64,000 bases of DNA, from assembly GCA_034620365.1 (NCBI GenBank), contig JAQGEQ010000244.1, positions 372,001-436,000 of the forward strand, written 5' to 3'. Below are positions 24,868 through 36,465 of this stretch, in pieces. A model generated the notes under the pieces. It was not told the DNA's origin and did no database searches. It worked only from the letters and a program-made list of their open reading frames with translations. Every line of letters starts with the position of its first letter. Within the stretch, counting starts at the first letter, position 1. A program made the position numbers and the translations under genes. The stretch comes from Pegea sp. RAD2-039 (Eukaryota; Chordata; Thaliacea; Salpida; Salpidae).

Positions 24868-26681
24868 ATCAACATCAATGATTTCATCAACATCAATGAC
24901 GTCATCAACAACAATGACTTCATCAACATCAATCAACTTCATGAACATCAATGACTTCATCAATATCAACGACGTCATCAACATTAGTGTTTTCATCAAC
25001 ATCAATGACGTTATCAACATCAATGACTTCATTAACATCAATGACTTCATCGACATCAATCACTTCATCAACATCAATCACTTCATCGACATCAATGACT
25101 TCATCAACATCAATGACTTCATGAACATCAATGACTTCATCAATATCAACGACGTCATCAACATTAATGATTTCATCAATGTTAATGACATCATCAACAT
25201 CAATCACTTCATTAACATCAACGACTTCATCAACATCAATGACTTCATCAACATCAATCACTTCATCAACATCAATGACATCATCAACATCAATGACTTC
25301 ATCAACATCATTGAATTCATCAACATCAATCACTTCATCAACATCAATGTCTTCATCAACATCAATGACGTCATCAACATCAATGATTTCATCAATATCA
25401 ACGACGTCATCAACAGCAATGTCTTCATCAACATCAATCACTTCATCAACATCAATGACATCATCAACATCAATGACTTCATCAACATCATTGAATTCAT
25501 CAACATCATTCACTTCATCAACATCAATGAATTCATTAACATCAATGACTTCATCAACATCAATGACGTCATCAACATCAATGACATCATCAGCATCAAT
25601 GAATTCATCAACATCAATGACATCATCAACATCAATGACTTCATCAACATCTATGACTTCATCAACATCAATGACATCATCAACATCAATGAATTCATCA
25701 ACATCAATGACGTCATCAACATCAATGATTTCATCAATATCAATCACTTCATCAACATCAAAGTCTTCATCAACATCACTGACGTCATCAACATCAATGA
25801 TTTCATCAATATCAACGACGTCATCAACATCAATGTCTTCATCAACATCAATGACTTCATCAACATCAATGACTTCATCAACATCAATCACTTCATCAAC
25901 ATCAATCACTTCATGAACATCAATGACTTCATCAACATCAATGACATCATCAACATCAATGAATTCATCAACATCAATGACATCATCAACATCAATGACT
26001 TCATCAACATCTATGACTTCATCAACATCAATGACATCATCAACATCAATGAATTCATCAACATCAATGACATCATCAACATCAATGACTTCATCAACAT
26101 CTATGACTTCATCAACATCAATCACTTCATCAACATCAAAGTCTTCATCAACATCAATGACGCCATCAACATCAATCACTTCATTAACATCAATGACTTC
26201 TTCATCATCAATCACTTCATTGACATCAATGACGTCATCAACAACAATGACATCATCAACATCAAAGTCTTCATCAACATCAATGACGCCATCAACATCA
26301 ATCACTTCATTAACATCAATGACTTCTTCATCATCAATCACTTCATTGACATCAATGATTTCATCAACATCAATGACATCATCAACATCAATGACTTCAT
26401 CAACATCAACGACTTCATCAACATCAATGACTACATCAACATCAATGACTTCATTGGCATCAATCACTTCATCATCATCAATCACTTCATCAACATCAAT
26501 GACGTCATCAACATCAATGACATCATCAACATCAATGAATTCATCCACATCAATGACATCATCAACATCAACGACTTCATCGACATCAATGACGCCATCA
26601 ACATCAATGACTACATCAACATCAATGACTTCATTAACATCAATGACTTCATCATCATCAATCACTTCATCAACATCAATC
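24868..26681. repeat. 18-bp minisatellite array, about 100 units
   Basis: Tandem units of ATCAACATCAATGACTTC with variants (GACATC, GACGTC, GAATTC, CACTTC, GATTTC) fill 1.8 kb. Because 18 is a multiple of three and most frames lack stops, very long simple open frames arise on both strands: I-N-I-N-D-F and S-T-S-M-T-S on plus, D-V-D-E-V-I on minus. Higher-order structure is visible. A block marked by CATCTATGACTTC recurs near 25640, 26000 and 26100, and a block of about 120 bp containing GACGCCATC and TTCTTCATCATC is repeated at about 26145 and 26265. The right edge abuts the segmental duplication at 26683. Confidence 0.95.
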
Positions 26682-27122
26682 GCTATATACGTTTTAGGTT
26701 TATTTTTTAGAAACTTCAAACATTGTAACATCCTATCTGTCAGAAGAATCGTGTTGCTCAGTGACTTTGAGTTTACAAAACATTGTTTATCAATTTTCAT
26801 ACCAAGTTTATTCATATTTATACAATTAGCTTTCAATAAAAAGTGTTTGTATTAGTTTTAGTTTTGAAAAATCATAAAACAGATTAAAACTAAAATATTG
26901 TATGCACTTAGAAGAAGGAAATACCTTCACTATATGATTGATAGTAATAAAAATAAAATCTGTATCAAAATTTTAAATAAATCAAACTTTTAAAGTGAAA
27001 TAAAAATTTTTAAAAATTCACTTTTTCCTGACAAATACTAGATGTGTAGATTTTTTATATTATGAAATGTTCCTTTAGTTATAAGAAACTAAAAGTTATT
27101 TTACAAAATCCTAATTTTTGAT

Positions 27123-27139
27123 ATCGACCATTTGTCGAT
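27123..27139 (-). repeat. Hairpin ATCGAC-CATTT-GTCGAT
   Basis: Family marker within the duplication; TTTTTCCTGACAAATACTAGATG lies at about 27023. The equivalent in the right copy is 44128-44144. Confidence 0.7.
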
Positions 27140-28571
27140 AGAATAATCTAACAAGTACAACCAACTGATAACAGCAAACTTTTAAACCTAAGACTGATTG
27201 ATTGTTTTATTTGATAATATTAATTTGCGTGTTTATTTATTTGACCTCAAATATTTAAAGTTAAAATTCTTGATTAAAATGAAAAAAATATTTTTTTTTA
27301 GATATTGAAAATCATCTGCTATAAACGAATCAACAATTGTATTCAAATTATACTATTGTACATAAATATACTTTTAATTTATTTTATGTTGGGACTGTTT
27401 ATATATTGTTTAAACCACCGTCCAACAAATAGTTTTTATTAAGTAGATAATTATATTTATTAATAATAAAAATTTATGTTTCTATATACTCAATTAGATA
27501 GTCAGCTCGGTATATTTTTTCCAAAAAATTAAATTAGTTTAAACTCTCTAATATTTGGTACTAATCAATTTTAGTATTGTTTTAAATTTTAGTTTTTTAA
27601 TTTTAATATTGTCAGATTTACTGTTTACAAAAAAGAATTCCCTAAAAAATTAGGAAAACCTAACCAAATAATTTGTTAGCTCAGTAATTAAGGATAAACA
27701 TTACAAGTTTGAATAATTATTTGTAACTGTGGTTAATCAGTTCGAAACTTGTGTAAATGTTATAAAAATAAAGAATTTTTCATTAATGTGTTATTTTTAA
27801 AGTGATAAAGTTATCTTTTAAAGCAAAACAAAAATCACCAACGTTGTAGCTTCCTAATGAAATATGAAAGTTATCTTTAAAGAAGATTTAAAAAAACTTT
27901 CTGGTCAACGCAGGCTGGTTAAGAAAACAGATGCTATAGAAGTAACCATATGTTAAACTTTTTGCACTACTTGGTAGAATTGTAGTATTCTAATTTTGGT
28001 GTTCGAAAAAGATTCCAATACCAGTTTAATATATTATGATCTCTCTAAGAACTTCCAAGAATTTGACAACATTTCAAAAAAATATTCTATAATTTGTTTA
28101 TAAAATCAGCAAACTAACGATTTATTTTGCCAAGTTGTAACAATTGTTTAATCACTAAACACCAACCTTTAAAAATTTATAAATTTAATTTGAAACTTGA
28201 ATTTTCAAAATAATAATGTTGAGTTTAGTTCATATCTAAAGTATTGAAAAATCAAATTATACTTGATTTCAATAATTTATTATAAAGTTAAGGTCAGAGC
28301 ATTACAGCAATTACAAAGCTCAATATTTTTCTTTTTAATCATTACAAACTGCTAAAAAGCTCTTCAAAACAGTTTAAATTCCAAACAAAGCTGCTGTTGC
28401 AATGATAAAAAATTTAGAAATTTCACAAGACCTCAGCTTTAAAAGACATTGTCTCACTTCAAGTTCCTCACAGCTGTTTGGATTAGATAAACTTCAAAAA
28501 GAACGACAATTGACAGACTACCATCAAACTTATTGATATCAGAAAGTATTGGATGAAAGAAAGGTTGTGAG

Positions 28572-29149
28572 ATGTCAGATCTTAAGTTTTGTTTTATTAT
28601 TCCTCTAGAGTTGTTGGTAGATTTTCTTTGTTATTTATTTATTTATTACAATAAATGTGAAGGAGGGTGCCTAAAGAGCACCTCTCGCTAACACACATTC
28701 TCACAAATTGGATCTGTTTGACGTGTAAACGAAAAAGCATATGACAATGAAGAATTGCACAGAATCATAGTATTGTAAAAGAGAAAAATTCACAGTTTAG
28801 AAATGGCAATGTTGGCGATATTATAACAATTCAGCTTTTTCTTGAACAGCATAAGTGATTTTGACATGACAATCTCTGATGGCAGATTGTTCCATGTACT
28901 GATTGTGCGGTATGAGAAAAAACTTAATCTGGTTAACGTAGCTGGTGGAGGATTTAATTGTGACGATTTCGAAAATGTTTTCAAAGAGCTTTTCAAAACT
29001 CAGCTACTAATGACAATGTACTTCAAATGATTCCACTTCATTCAAATGTTACTGAAAGTAATGGTACAATTGTAAACAGGAATTATGAAAAACCAGATGA
29101 CAGCAAACCTGAAGAAAATAATGATTCCTTTGATGAAATAGATAATTAA
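28572..29149 (+). pseudogene. Small membrane protein, copy 2, split by LINE insertion
   Basis: The ATG at 28572 opens MSDLKFCFIIPLELLVDFL, then the frame runs into LINE sequence at 28631 and stops at 28689-28691. Host sequence resumes at about 28953 with the E-L-F-K-T-Q and P-L-H-S-N segments and ends at TAA 29147-29149. The intact arrangement is seen at 45582. Later sequence also has an extra stop compared with copy 3. Disrupted. Confidence 0.65.
28631..28952 (-). mobile_element. 5'-truncated LINE (CR1/L2-like) fragment
   Basis: Present here and absent from the otherwise matching right copy (45642 region), so it is an insertion. On the minus strand it encodes R-L-S-F-F-S-Y-R-T-I-S-T-W-N-N-L-P-S-E-I-V, followed by S-L-M-L-F-K-K-K-L, the usual extreme C-terminus of CR1/L2/jockey-type reverse transcriptases. 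A short 3' UTR with GAGGTGCTCTTTAGGCACC and a terminal (AATA)n tail come next. The orientation is antisense to the host gene. About 320 bp remain. Confidence 0.8.
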
Positions 29150-30105
29150 GCTGATTTGAATAAAAATAAAGCTATAAAGGGATAATTTCAGAATAAGGAT
29201 AAATATTTTGTTGATTCAGATGTTTTTGGATCTTAAAATCTCAAAAAAGTTAAAAATAAAAAGAATAAAGTTGCTTTTAACGTTAGTATTCAAGAATCGA
29301 TTGATCAGATTCATCTTGAAAGTTCTTGATTTGTGAACTTTTCTTTGTTATCAAAATGCTAATTTTCTAAATATTTTATCCTAAGTTGTCATTTGGTAAT
29401 TAAATAAACGATGTTTAAGCTGTAAATCTTTTTAACTAATTTATCTTTAATCTAAAGAAAATCCTACTTATTTGCAGACGCAGCAATTTAAGTTTAATAA
29501 AGTATCGTGTCAAAAACAGTATTTAAAACAACAACAAAAATATAAAAAATGGAAATTATAGCACAGCAGTAAATATTTGGTTAAGGTGAAATGCCTAGTG
29601 TAGCAAATGATTTCAAACATCAAAAGTAAGCAATAAGCGAGGAGAAAAGTTAGGAAAAGTTGTAAATTGAATTAAATACCTAAATATTACATTGTGTGCT
29701 GTTTCCAAGAATTATCTGTTTATTTTCAGCACTTTGAATTCATCCTGCTAAATGTAAGTATTTGATAATCATTTTCTGCATTCTTCGATTATATATTAAT
29801 AAATCTTTGCGTCTGATTACAAACCAACAATAATAAATTAGGATTTTTCTATAAATAAAATGGCAATAACCGGGTCTTTAAAATAACGAAACTGTTTTTT
29901 TGGATTGTTGTGCTTATGATTTTTTCAGGTTTAAATGCTCATTAAAATTTATTGTTGTAATTTCAAGAAATAGTATTATATGTCGAAGATTATTTTTTTT
30001 TATTTTAGACTGGTTAATGTATGTTTTTTGACTTCAATGAAGCCTTATTAAGCAGTAATACTAATATTTAAACACTTGAAGGCTTATGCAACTTTCAAAG
30101 TTTTC

Positions 30106-30402
30106 ATGCTTCTAATAATTATTTTTTTCATAGCTAGAAAAGCTAAAATGAAATCTTTAGATGTAAAACCTCTTATCATGCTTGAATGGTTTGATAATTG
30201 TGAATATTTTGGATTAGCTTTGTCACCTCTCAACACTATACAGAAAATTGACAAGACTTCAGTTTTAGTAGCTCAGTCTCATGACATGGAAGATTCTATA
30301 AACCAATGTTGGCAAGTTGGATTAAATTTCATTAATGGCAAGTGTGTATGGTCTAATGGTGAAACTTATGTACCTGAAGAACATGATCAACTATTTAATT
30401 AA
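30106..30402 (+). pseudogene. Truncated C-type-lectin-like gene, copy 2
   Basis: The frame from ATG 30106 gives a hydrophobic start (MLLIIIFFIARKAK), then the lectin-like core up to E-E-H-D-Q-L-F-N and TAA, where copy 1 has GAA and continues into the P-N-C and K-L-C segments. Downstream similarity to copy 1 ends within about 25 bp, so the last two Cys of the fold are lost. Upstream a one-base deletion (GTTTTTTG versus GTTCATTTG) also disrupts the probable previous exon. Confidence 0.55.
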
Positions 30403-30845
30403 AAATTTAGATCAAATTGATTAATCATTTTTATCTTTATAAAGACAAAAGAAGAATGCAGTGACGTTAGTTACTTATAGCAAGATAAAATAAAGGATAG
30501 TAAAAGAAAGAGGGGTTTTTTGATCATTTTTGTCTTTATACATCAGTTTTTTATAGTTGTGTTGGGCGTGAGCTGCTATGAGCAACTTTGTAAATAAATC
30601 TATTTTACTTTGATATTGTAACTTTTAGTTTTTCTAAATAAATATTTAGATTTGTTTTGTATTTAATATTAACTGCATTCAAACAATTTACAGTTATATG
30701 GTTTTCTAATGAGGAAGAAAAAATGCTTTCATTTATATTTTGAATGCTTAATGTTAAACTTATCGAAATCAATAATGAATTACAATTTGTTGTAGCTTTT
30801 TAACTACATCTTTTATTTGCTGATTTTATTTCATTAGTGGAAAAA

Positions 30846-31953
30846 ATAAGCTCAAGCAAAGGGCCTAGTTTTATTGGAATAAATTTCTGTCCAGAATGGT
30901 AAAAGTTGTTTTATTAGTTTTTTAGTACTTTAATTTATTAAAAAATATATCTACATAAAGTACTTACCATTTTATTAATCCTTTTGCCTTATCTTAACTC
31001 AAATTTTTTTATTTATCTTCAAAAGTTTGCTATAACATAAAAAGACCATTCAAGATAAAATTTGGTAATAATTTTTCTCATTATTTTATGATAATAATTA
31101 GTATTAAATAATAATAAAAAAAGTCAATTAAAATTATCAATTCGTGTTTCAGTAAAATTAATTTAAAATAAATTTTTTATTCTAGTTTTTTTTACAGATT
31201 ATTTTTAATTTTATTTTTTTTAAATTTACCATAGTTAAAGAGTAGGAAATAGAAATATAAAATATTCTTTTCTACTTAATTTTCTTTTTTTATTTTTTAT
31301 TTATATTCCAATATGCAATTTTGTTTCATTCGTTTGAAAATCAAATAAAAATCCTTTTTCAGTAAACATGTTATAAAAATATCATTTTTACTAAACTAAT
31401 TAACAAAACAAAATTTTTGTTTTCTTATCTACTGTTTCAAAATTGTTTGCTTGTTTATGTTTTCAGTGACATTTTTTGATTATTATTCACTGAAATATTT
31501 GTGTTTTTTAGTAATAACATGCTGTATCCAAAAGAAGATAAAATAAAAAAAGAGTTGCTGTATGCTGTGAGTTATTCATTTTTAAAGCTGGTTGAAAATT
31601 GAAATAGTTACAATGAACATTTTTTATAAATTTTTTCTTTTTAGTGTCGCAATTGTAGTTTTCAAATCAAGGCAGACAATCCTTGTGTTTATGTCAACAA
31701 AGTTGTACATGAGGTTGATGAATTGTCTGAAATCAATCCTGATGTAGCCCAGGATCCAACCTTGCCTAGAACAAAGCATAATCCTTGCCCCAAGTAAGTC
31801 ATCAGCTCTCTAATTTCTTCAACACTCATTTTTGCCACTAGGTGTCACCATAGAGAAGCAGTGTTCTTTCAGTCTGAATCAGCTAGAGAGAAGATAGGAA
31901 TGAAGTTGTACTTTGTTTGTACAAACTCCTCTTGTGGTCATCGTTGGACTTAA
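30846..31953 (+). CDS. POLR2I: DNA-directed RNA polymerase II subunit RPB9, left copy, start codon lost
   Basis: RPB9 is the small two-zinc-ribbon subunit of RNA polymerase II that acts in start-site choice, transcript cleavage and fidelity. Exons: 30846-30898, 31512-31566, 31645-31793, 31842-31953, all with GT-AG junctions. Both zinc sites are complete (CPEC/CRNC; CPKC/CTNSSC), as is the HEVDEL...QDPTLPRT linker. Where the right copy has ATG, this one has ATA, and an in-frame stop lies a few codons upstream. Translation would have to start at a non-ATG codon or at the internal Met of NNMLYP, which would lose the first CPEC pair. Differences from the right copy: Asn for Lys in exon 1, Val for Ile and His for Tyr in exon 3. 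Probably a young pseudogene, but splicing signals are intact. Confidence 0.85.
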
Positions 31954-32094
31954 TGATGATTCTATTCCATGGCGCCATCTGCTTCTTTTTGCTTTCAATT
32001 CGCGTCTTGGTGGCAGAAAACGATATGTTGACAGAATGAATACTTCTTTTTTTTATTAAAAAACTTTTCAACATCAGTATTTTGCTATCAAGAA

Positions 32095-32337
32095 CCACTA
32101 GCAACCAGCAACAACAACTTGAAGCAGCAACAACCACTAACACCCAGCAACAACCATTAGAAACCAGCAACACCCACTACCACCAGGAACAACCATTAGT
32201 CACCAGCAAATACCATTAGCAGCCAGCAACAACCAGTAGCAGCCAGCAACAACCAGTAGCAGCCAGCAACAACTAATATCACCTAGCAACAATCACTAGC
32301 AGCCAGTAACAACCATTGGCAACCAACAACAACCACT
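32095..32337. repeat. 20-bp minisatellite downstream of RPB9, left copy
   Basis: About 11-12 tandem units of consensus AACCAGCAACAACCATTAGC with substitutions. It follows the RPB9 stop by about 140 bp. The right copy has about 19-20 units (48793-49185), so the array length changed after the duplication. Confidence 0.85.
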
Positions 32338-32362
32338 TGAAATTTGGTTATAGTAATTAACC

Positions 32363-33189
32363 AGTTTAAAGTGTAACTTTCTTCTATTTTTTATTAGTGC
32401 CATTAAAGAAGGTATCATTTTAATTTGTTATTCATATCATTTGTTATTAGTAATAATTTTATTTGAATAGAGTTATTTGGTTATTTCCATTCTGTGTTAT
32501 TTTAACTTATTTCAATGAAATAAAGAGAAAATATTTATATTAGAAAATTTACACAACAAACGAGGATGAAACTATCTTTACAAAATTATTGCAAACTTAA
32601 ACTGTAAATCTAAAAATATTCTAAAGTGAAATTTGTGATTGTGAAGCAAATTAAAAAGCTTTTTTGTTAAATTACTGTTTTTAACTGAAAAAAAGTTGAG
32701 TTGCTTCATTTGCTAATGTGAAATTTTGTGTAACGAAAAATATGTCGGAAAAAAATTTATAAGGTTCAAATAGAAAGTTAAAACAGTTTCATTCTAATCA
32801 AAGCCAGTAGTATATCGACGCTATACTTAAATATTAATTTGTTTACTTTAAAAACCTTTATAATTAACTTAATTTTTAAGAAATCTTTAAAGAATTTTAT
32901 TATTAAATGTAATAAGTAGCAAATGAAATTCAGAAAAGTAGCAAGAAACAATTTTTCCTTTTAAAGAAATTACACTTGTAACAAAAATTGATTTTAGAAA
33001 TGTGAGTTTTGTCCAGACAAATACTTGATCGAAAGAAATTTCAAATAAAAATGCTATACCTAAAATAAAAATAAATCTGAAAAGCAAAATAAGTGAACCG
33101 GAACTTTTTCAGTTTGATATGAAGTTTGATTTGATTCGATAAATAAAATATGAGATGAAAACAAAACAGATAGCTTAAGAATTACTGTA
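32363..33189. other. Repeat mosaic, no gene
   Basis: Pieces at about 32760-32830 (around TAGTATATCGACGCTATAC) and 33060-33170 (around GAACTTTTTCAGTTTGATATGAAG) match 61530-61690 in reverse complement, but in a rearranged order. A GTCCAGACAAATACTTGATCG box is at about 33012. Confidence 0.5.
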
Positions 33190-34680
33190 GTCAAGAAGCC
33201 TCTGGACTATCTAAAATTGTAATCATATTAAAACTAGTAAATCAAACTTTTATTAAAATAACAGAATTAACAACTTTAAGTTTCACATATGTATGTAATA
33301 GAGATTAATTTTAAAAATATTTAAAAGGATGCAATTGTAATGAAGTTTAAAAATAAAACTATTTTAATGACATTTTAGTGTTTCAACTTTAAGTAAAAAA
33401 AACAATAAGAACAATTCTCCTTAAAAAAACAATTTTTTAGAAATTTTTTAGATTTTGAAGTATAAAAAAAGAATAATAAAAAAATCAACTTATGATAAAA
33501 GTAATTTTCTGTTTCAAATTTAAAGTATTTTAGCAAATATTATTATTTACTACTTTATTTTCATGCAAATTAAGTATCAGTAATGTTGTTTTACAAAAAA
33601 TCTTTTTCAATGTTTTTCAAGAATGATAATATTATGAGAAAGCAGAAATAAACAAAATAAATAAAATTATTAAGAAATGAAAACAGTAGCTGTTATTAGC
33701 AAACCTAAACTTAAAATTATATAATTATTAAAATATCATAAAACCAAAGAGTATGTTTGAAAATTATCAATTTTTTTTCATGTTTTGTTTTTCTCCTTTA
33801 ATAGTTTTCCGACAATAAATTTACTTCAATATATTTCACATTCAAATTTCTAGCTTTAGATAAATCTCAGTTTTCAATAAAATTACTTTTAAGAAATTTG
33901 TAGAATAAAAATTAATATTTTTATTTTTAACAAATACTTTTTATCAGCAAATAAAATTGTTCTACTTTTGTTGAATTAAAACTAACAAAAAAAGGGAAAA
34001 AGTAATTTAAGAACTTTATTTGAGTTAGCTATAGTATTGAATACTATTAATTCTGTTTTCTAATGATTTTTTAAAAGAATAATTAAAATTTTTAAATTGT
34101 TAAGTTTATAAGCCCTCATCATTAATCATTGTTGATCTTTAAGATCAACATCAGTAAGATCAACATCTTACCATTAGCATCTGCATCTGCATCTGATCCT
34201 CATCTTCTTCTTACAAAAAGTTTTCTTTCAAACTAAAAATAAACAAATCTGTCACTAATGACGTCATACGCTGATGACGTCACCTTCGATCGACACCAGA
34301 TATTCTTTTGAACTCATCAACTTCCGGCTTATACATCGTTGTCAAAGATCGTGTTCCACTTCGCAGTGAGATCTTGTGGAAAACTACTAATTCGTTTTTT
34401 GAAGAGATCATTTAAAAACTGTTTTGTTTTTAAGAAATCATAAGAAATAAAAGATCCTCGAACAATTAAATTTCAAACTAATTTAATTTTTACTTACTGC
34501 TACTTTTTGGATTTTACTTTTAAAGTTTCAACAATAATGAAAATACTTTTTGTGTAAAATACCTTAAATAATTTTAATAAATAATTTTGAATATTTGAAA
34601 ATAACTTTATATTTTCTTTTTCAATTTTTCTTTTCACTTTTCAATCACCATCAAAATGTTTCTTTAGGTTCTTTTAAAAA
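33190..34680 (-). repeat. Inverted copy of 53850-55330
   Basis: The reverse complement of this 1.5 kb matches 53850-55330, and part of it also matches 37155-38100. It includes a block near 34270-34400 with TGACGTCA sites and a GATCGTGTTCCAC...GAGATCTTGTGG segment. Repeated element, class unknown; no long frame. Confidence 0.75.
34259..34282. promoter_or_regulatory. Paired TGACGTCA (CRE-like) palindromes
   Basis: Two perfect 8-bp TGACGTCA sites at 34259-34266 and 34275-34282, 8 bp apart. The homologous block at 54226-54249 keeps two sites at the same spacing. The consensus equals that bound by CREB/ATF bZIP factors. Function is inferred from sequence only. Confidence 0.45.
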
Positions 34681-34964
34681 AAGTGTTATTTTTATCTTTT
34701 AAAATCTTTTAGTTGAAGTGTATTTACATCTTCCTTTTTCAGATTTAATTTTTTCAATTCAGTGGATATCGATTTGCTGATGTTGGATAATAAGTCTGAA
34801 TTAGAATTATATATTTATCTTCAATTTTCAAAAAAGTTGTTTACTTGCTCTTTGAAAGTGCTTGATTAAAACCTTTTAAAATCTATTTTATAATGAAGTA
34901 AATGTGGTTTGTCTTTTTATAAGATTTTATTTAATGAGATTACCCACTAAGTTCAAATTAACAG

Positions 34965-35090
34965 TTACATAACCGACAAGTTGTCGATTTCAAAATGCTT
35001 TTGGAAATTAAAATTGTAAGAATTTAAATCTCAGTATTACATCTTCTTTTTATAAATTTCTTTTGATCTAGAGTTTGTCCGGACAAAAAT
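34965..35090 (+). repeat. Hairpin-family unit (degenerate)
   Basis: ACCGAC-AAGTT-GTCGAT at about 34974, with one arm mismatch, then TCTAGAGTTTGTCCGGACAAAAA at about 35070. Plus orientation. Confidence 0.55.
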
Positions 35091-35815
35091 CAATTCAGAA
35101 TTTTAATTTTCAATTAAAAGTTTTCTTTTTATTTTATACTGTTAGAAAGTGGCTTTTTTTGACAATAATTCTATATTAATTTTACTTTTTCTTACTTTTT
35201 GAAAATAAATTTACAAATAATTCGTGTGATTAATATTAGTAGAAACACCTCTAAAGTAGAACAATTAAAACGATTTTTAATCAAATTGTTTCTAACTGTC
35301 TATAAAAATGTTTTTTAAGGTAACTCATATCAACTTTTTCAAACAAACACAATTACTTTTTTAACAGAATCAGGCTCAGCAAATAACATTATACCGAAAC
35401 CTGAAGAACGTTTTTTTTCTTGGATTTTGTCTTATAACGCAGTCGTTAAAACGGCCGAATTTTTTGAAAAAATCTCTTAGTTTATCGGTAAACGTATTTC
35501 AAATAGTCAGCATTATTACTAACATGATTTGAAAAAATTTTTATGGAAATTTTGATTTCTATATAAAAATCTTGACAAAATAATTGATTTTATTGTTTAC
35601 GATATTAGAATGTTACACTTTTTATTAGATATAATGAAATAACTTAAAATATTTTTCTACATGTTATATAATCACATATCATTATTGTATTAAATTAGTA
35701 GAAACATTTGTTTTTAATTTTATCGGAAACAAGAAAAATTATTCTTATGATTATGGTTAAATCAAATTTATGAAATGAACTTTTAATTTTTGAAAAATAT
35801 TTTTCTCCGGACAAA

Positions 35816-36465
35816 TACTAGATTAAAAGAAGTTTTAATATTGAAGAACGTTAGTCATTCTGCAACTTTGCAAAAAACTATGAAAATTTAATTTTTTGAT
35901 ATCGACCATCTGTCGAAAAATTAATTCGAAAATTAATACTAAGAAGTATAAACAAACTTTTAAAATGAAAGCTGCTTGAATTTATCAATGAAAGAAATTA
36001 GATGGACTGAATTGCAATTTGACGTCAAATATTTATCTCATTTCTAGTATAGAAATTTTGTAGAAAATATTATTTGTCGTTGTAATCAACAGAATAGTGA
36101 TTTGATTTACAAAAACATACGATGATTACTACCTAAGAATTTGTTTTTTTTTGTTTTTTATAGGATTTGATTGAATTTAGTGGGTAGCAAGATAGTCAAT
36201 AAATAAATTTAGTAAACTTTAGCAATAGTGAGTGAGAAAATAGTTTTTTTTTAATTTTATTCTTATAATTTTTGTTTTTCTTTCATTTCAATATATTCAG
36301 CAATTCATGAAAAATTTTAATCTAACAGAAGTTAAAAATATTAAAATATTTTAATTTTTTCAGTCACAAGATGTCTCTATAAAAGTTTTTTTTTTCTTCA
36401 TATTTTAAGAGATTATAATTGTTGTACCTTGTTACATACTAGAAAAATAGTGTTGCTCAGTGACT
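35816..36465 (-). repeat. Full hairpin-family unit, 650 bp
   Basis: Bounded by TCCGGACAAATACTAGA (35816) and GTTGCTCAGTGACT (36465). Between them, in order: hairpin ATCGAC-CATCT-GTCGAA (35901-35917), TTGACGTCAAATATTT (about 36018), TAGTGGGTAGCAAGATAG (about 36178), GATGTCTCT (about 36369). The same order, reversed, is seen at 55729-56356. A second partial unit begins 250 bp further at 36720, indicating tandem organisation. Confidence 0.7.

Larger units (their letters stand above)
26683..32362. repeat. Segmental duplication, left copy
   Basis: Aligned with 43688-49207 over about 5.6 kb at high identity, from GCTATATACGTTTTAGGTTT to AAATTTGGTTATAGTAATTAA. It carries a membrane-protein gene, a truncated lectin gene, RPB9 and a 20-bp minisatellite. 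This copy uniquely has a LINE insertion at 28631-28952 and a shorter minisatellite. Upstream it abuts the 18-bp array, whereas the right copy continues into ordinary repeat sequence. Confidence 0.9.

Noticed and set aside
24868..26681. CRISPR-like array
   Set aside because: Units are contiguous with no unique spacers, in a eukaryotic context.
24851..26855. Long open frames of 261-635 codons over the minisatellite
   Set aside because: They are produced by an 18-bp repeat without stops in several frames on both strands; no frame stands out as coding, so the array is annotated as a repeat and the coding idea kept only as a finding.
31883..32173. Minus-strand ORF overlapping the last RPB9 exon and the 20-bp minisatellite (also 48695-48895)
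   Set aside because: Antisense to a well-supported exon and driven by the repeat (Cys/Val/Leu-rich).
32887..33087. 66-codon minus-strand ORF
   Set aside because: Lies in repeat mosaic, low-complexity hydrophobic composition, no conserved copy.
35816..36465. Hammerhead ribozyme in the hairpin-family unit
   Set aside because: I looked for CTGATGA and GAAAC core boxes in the right order around the GTC sites and did not find them.
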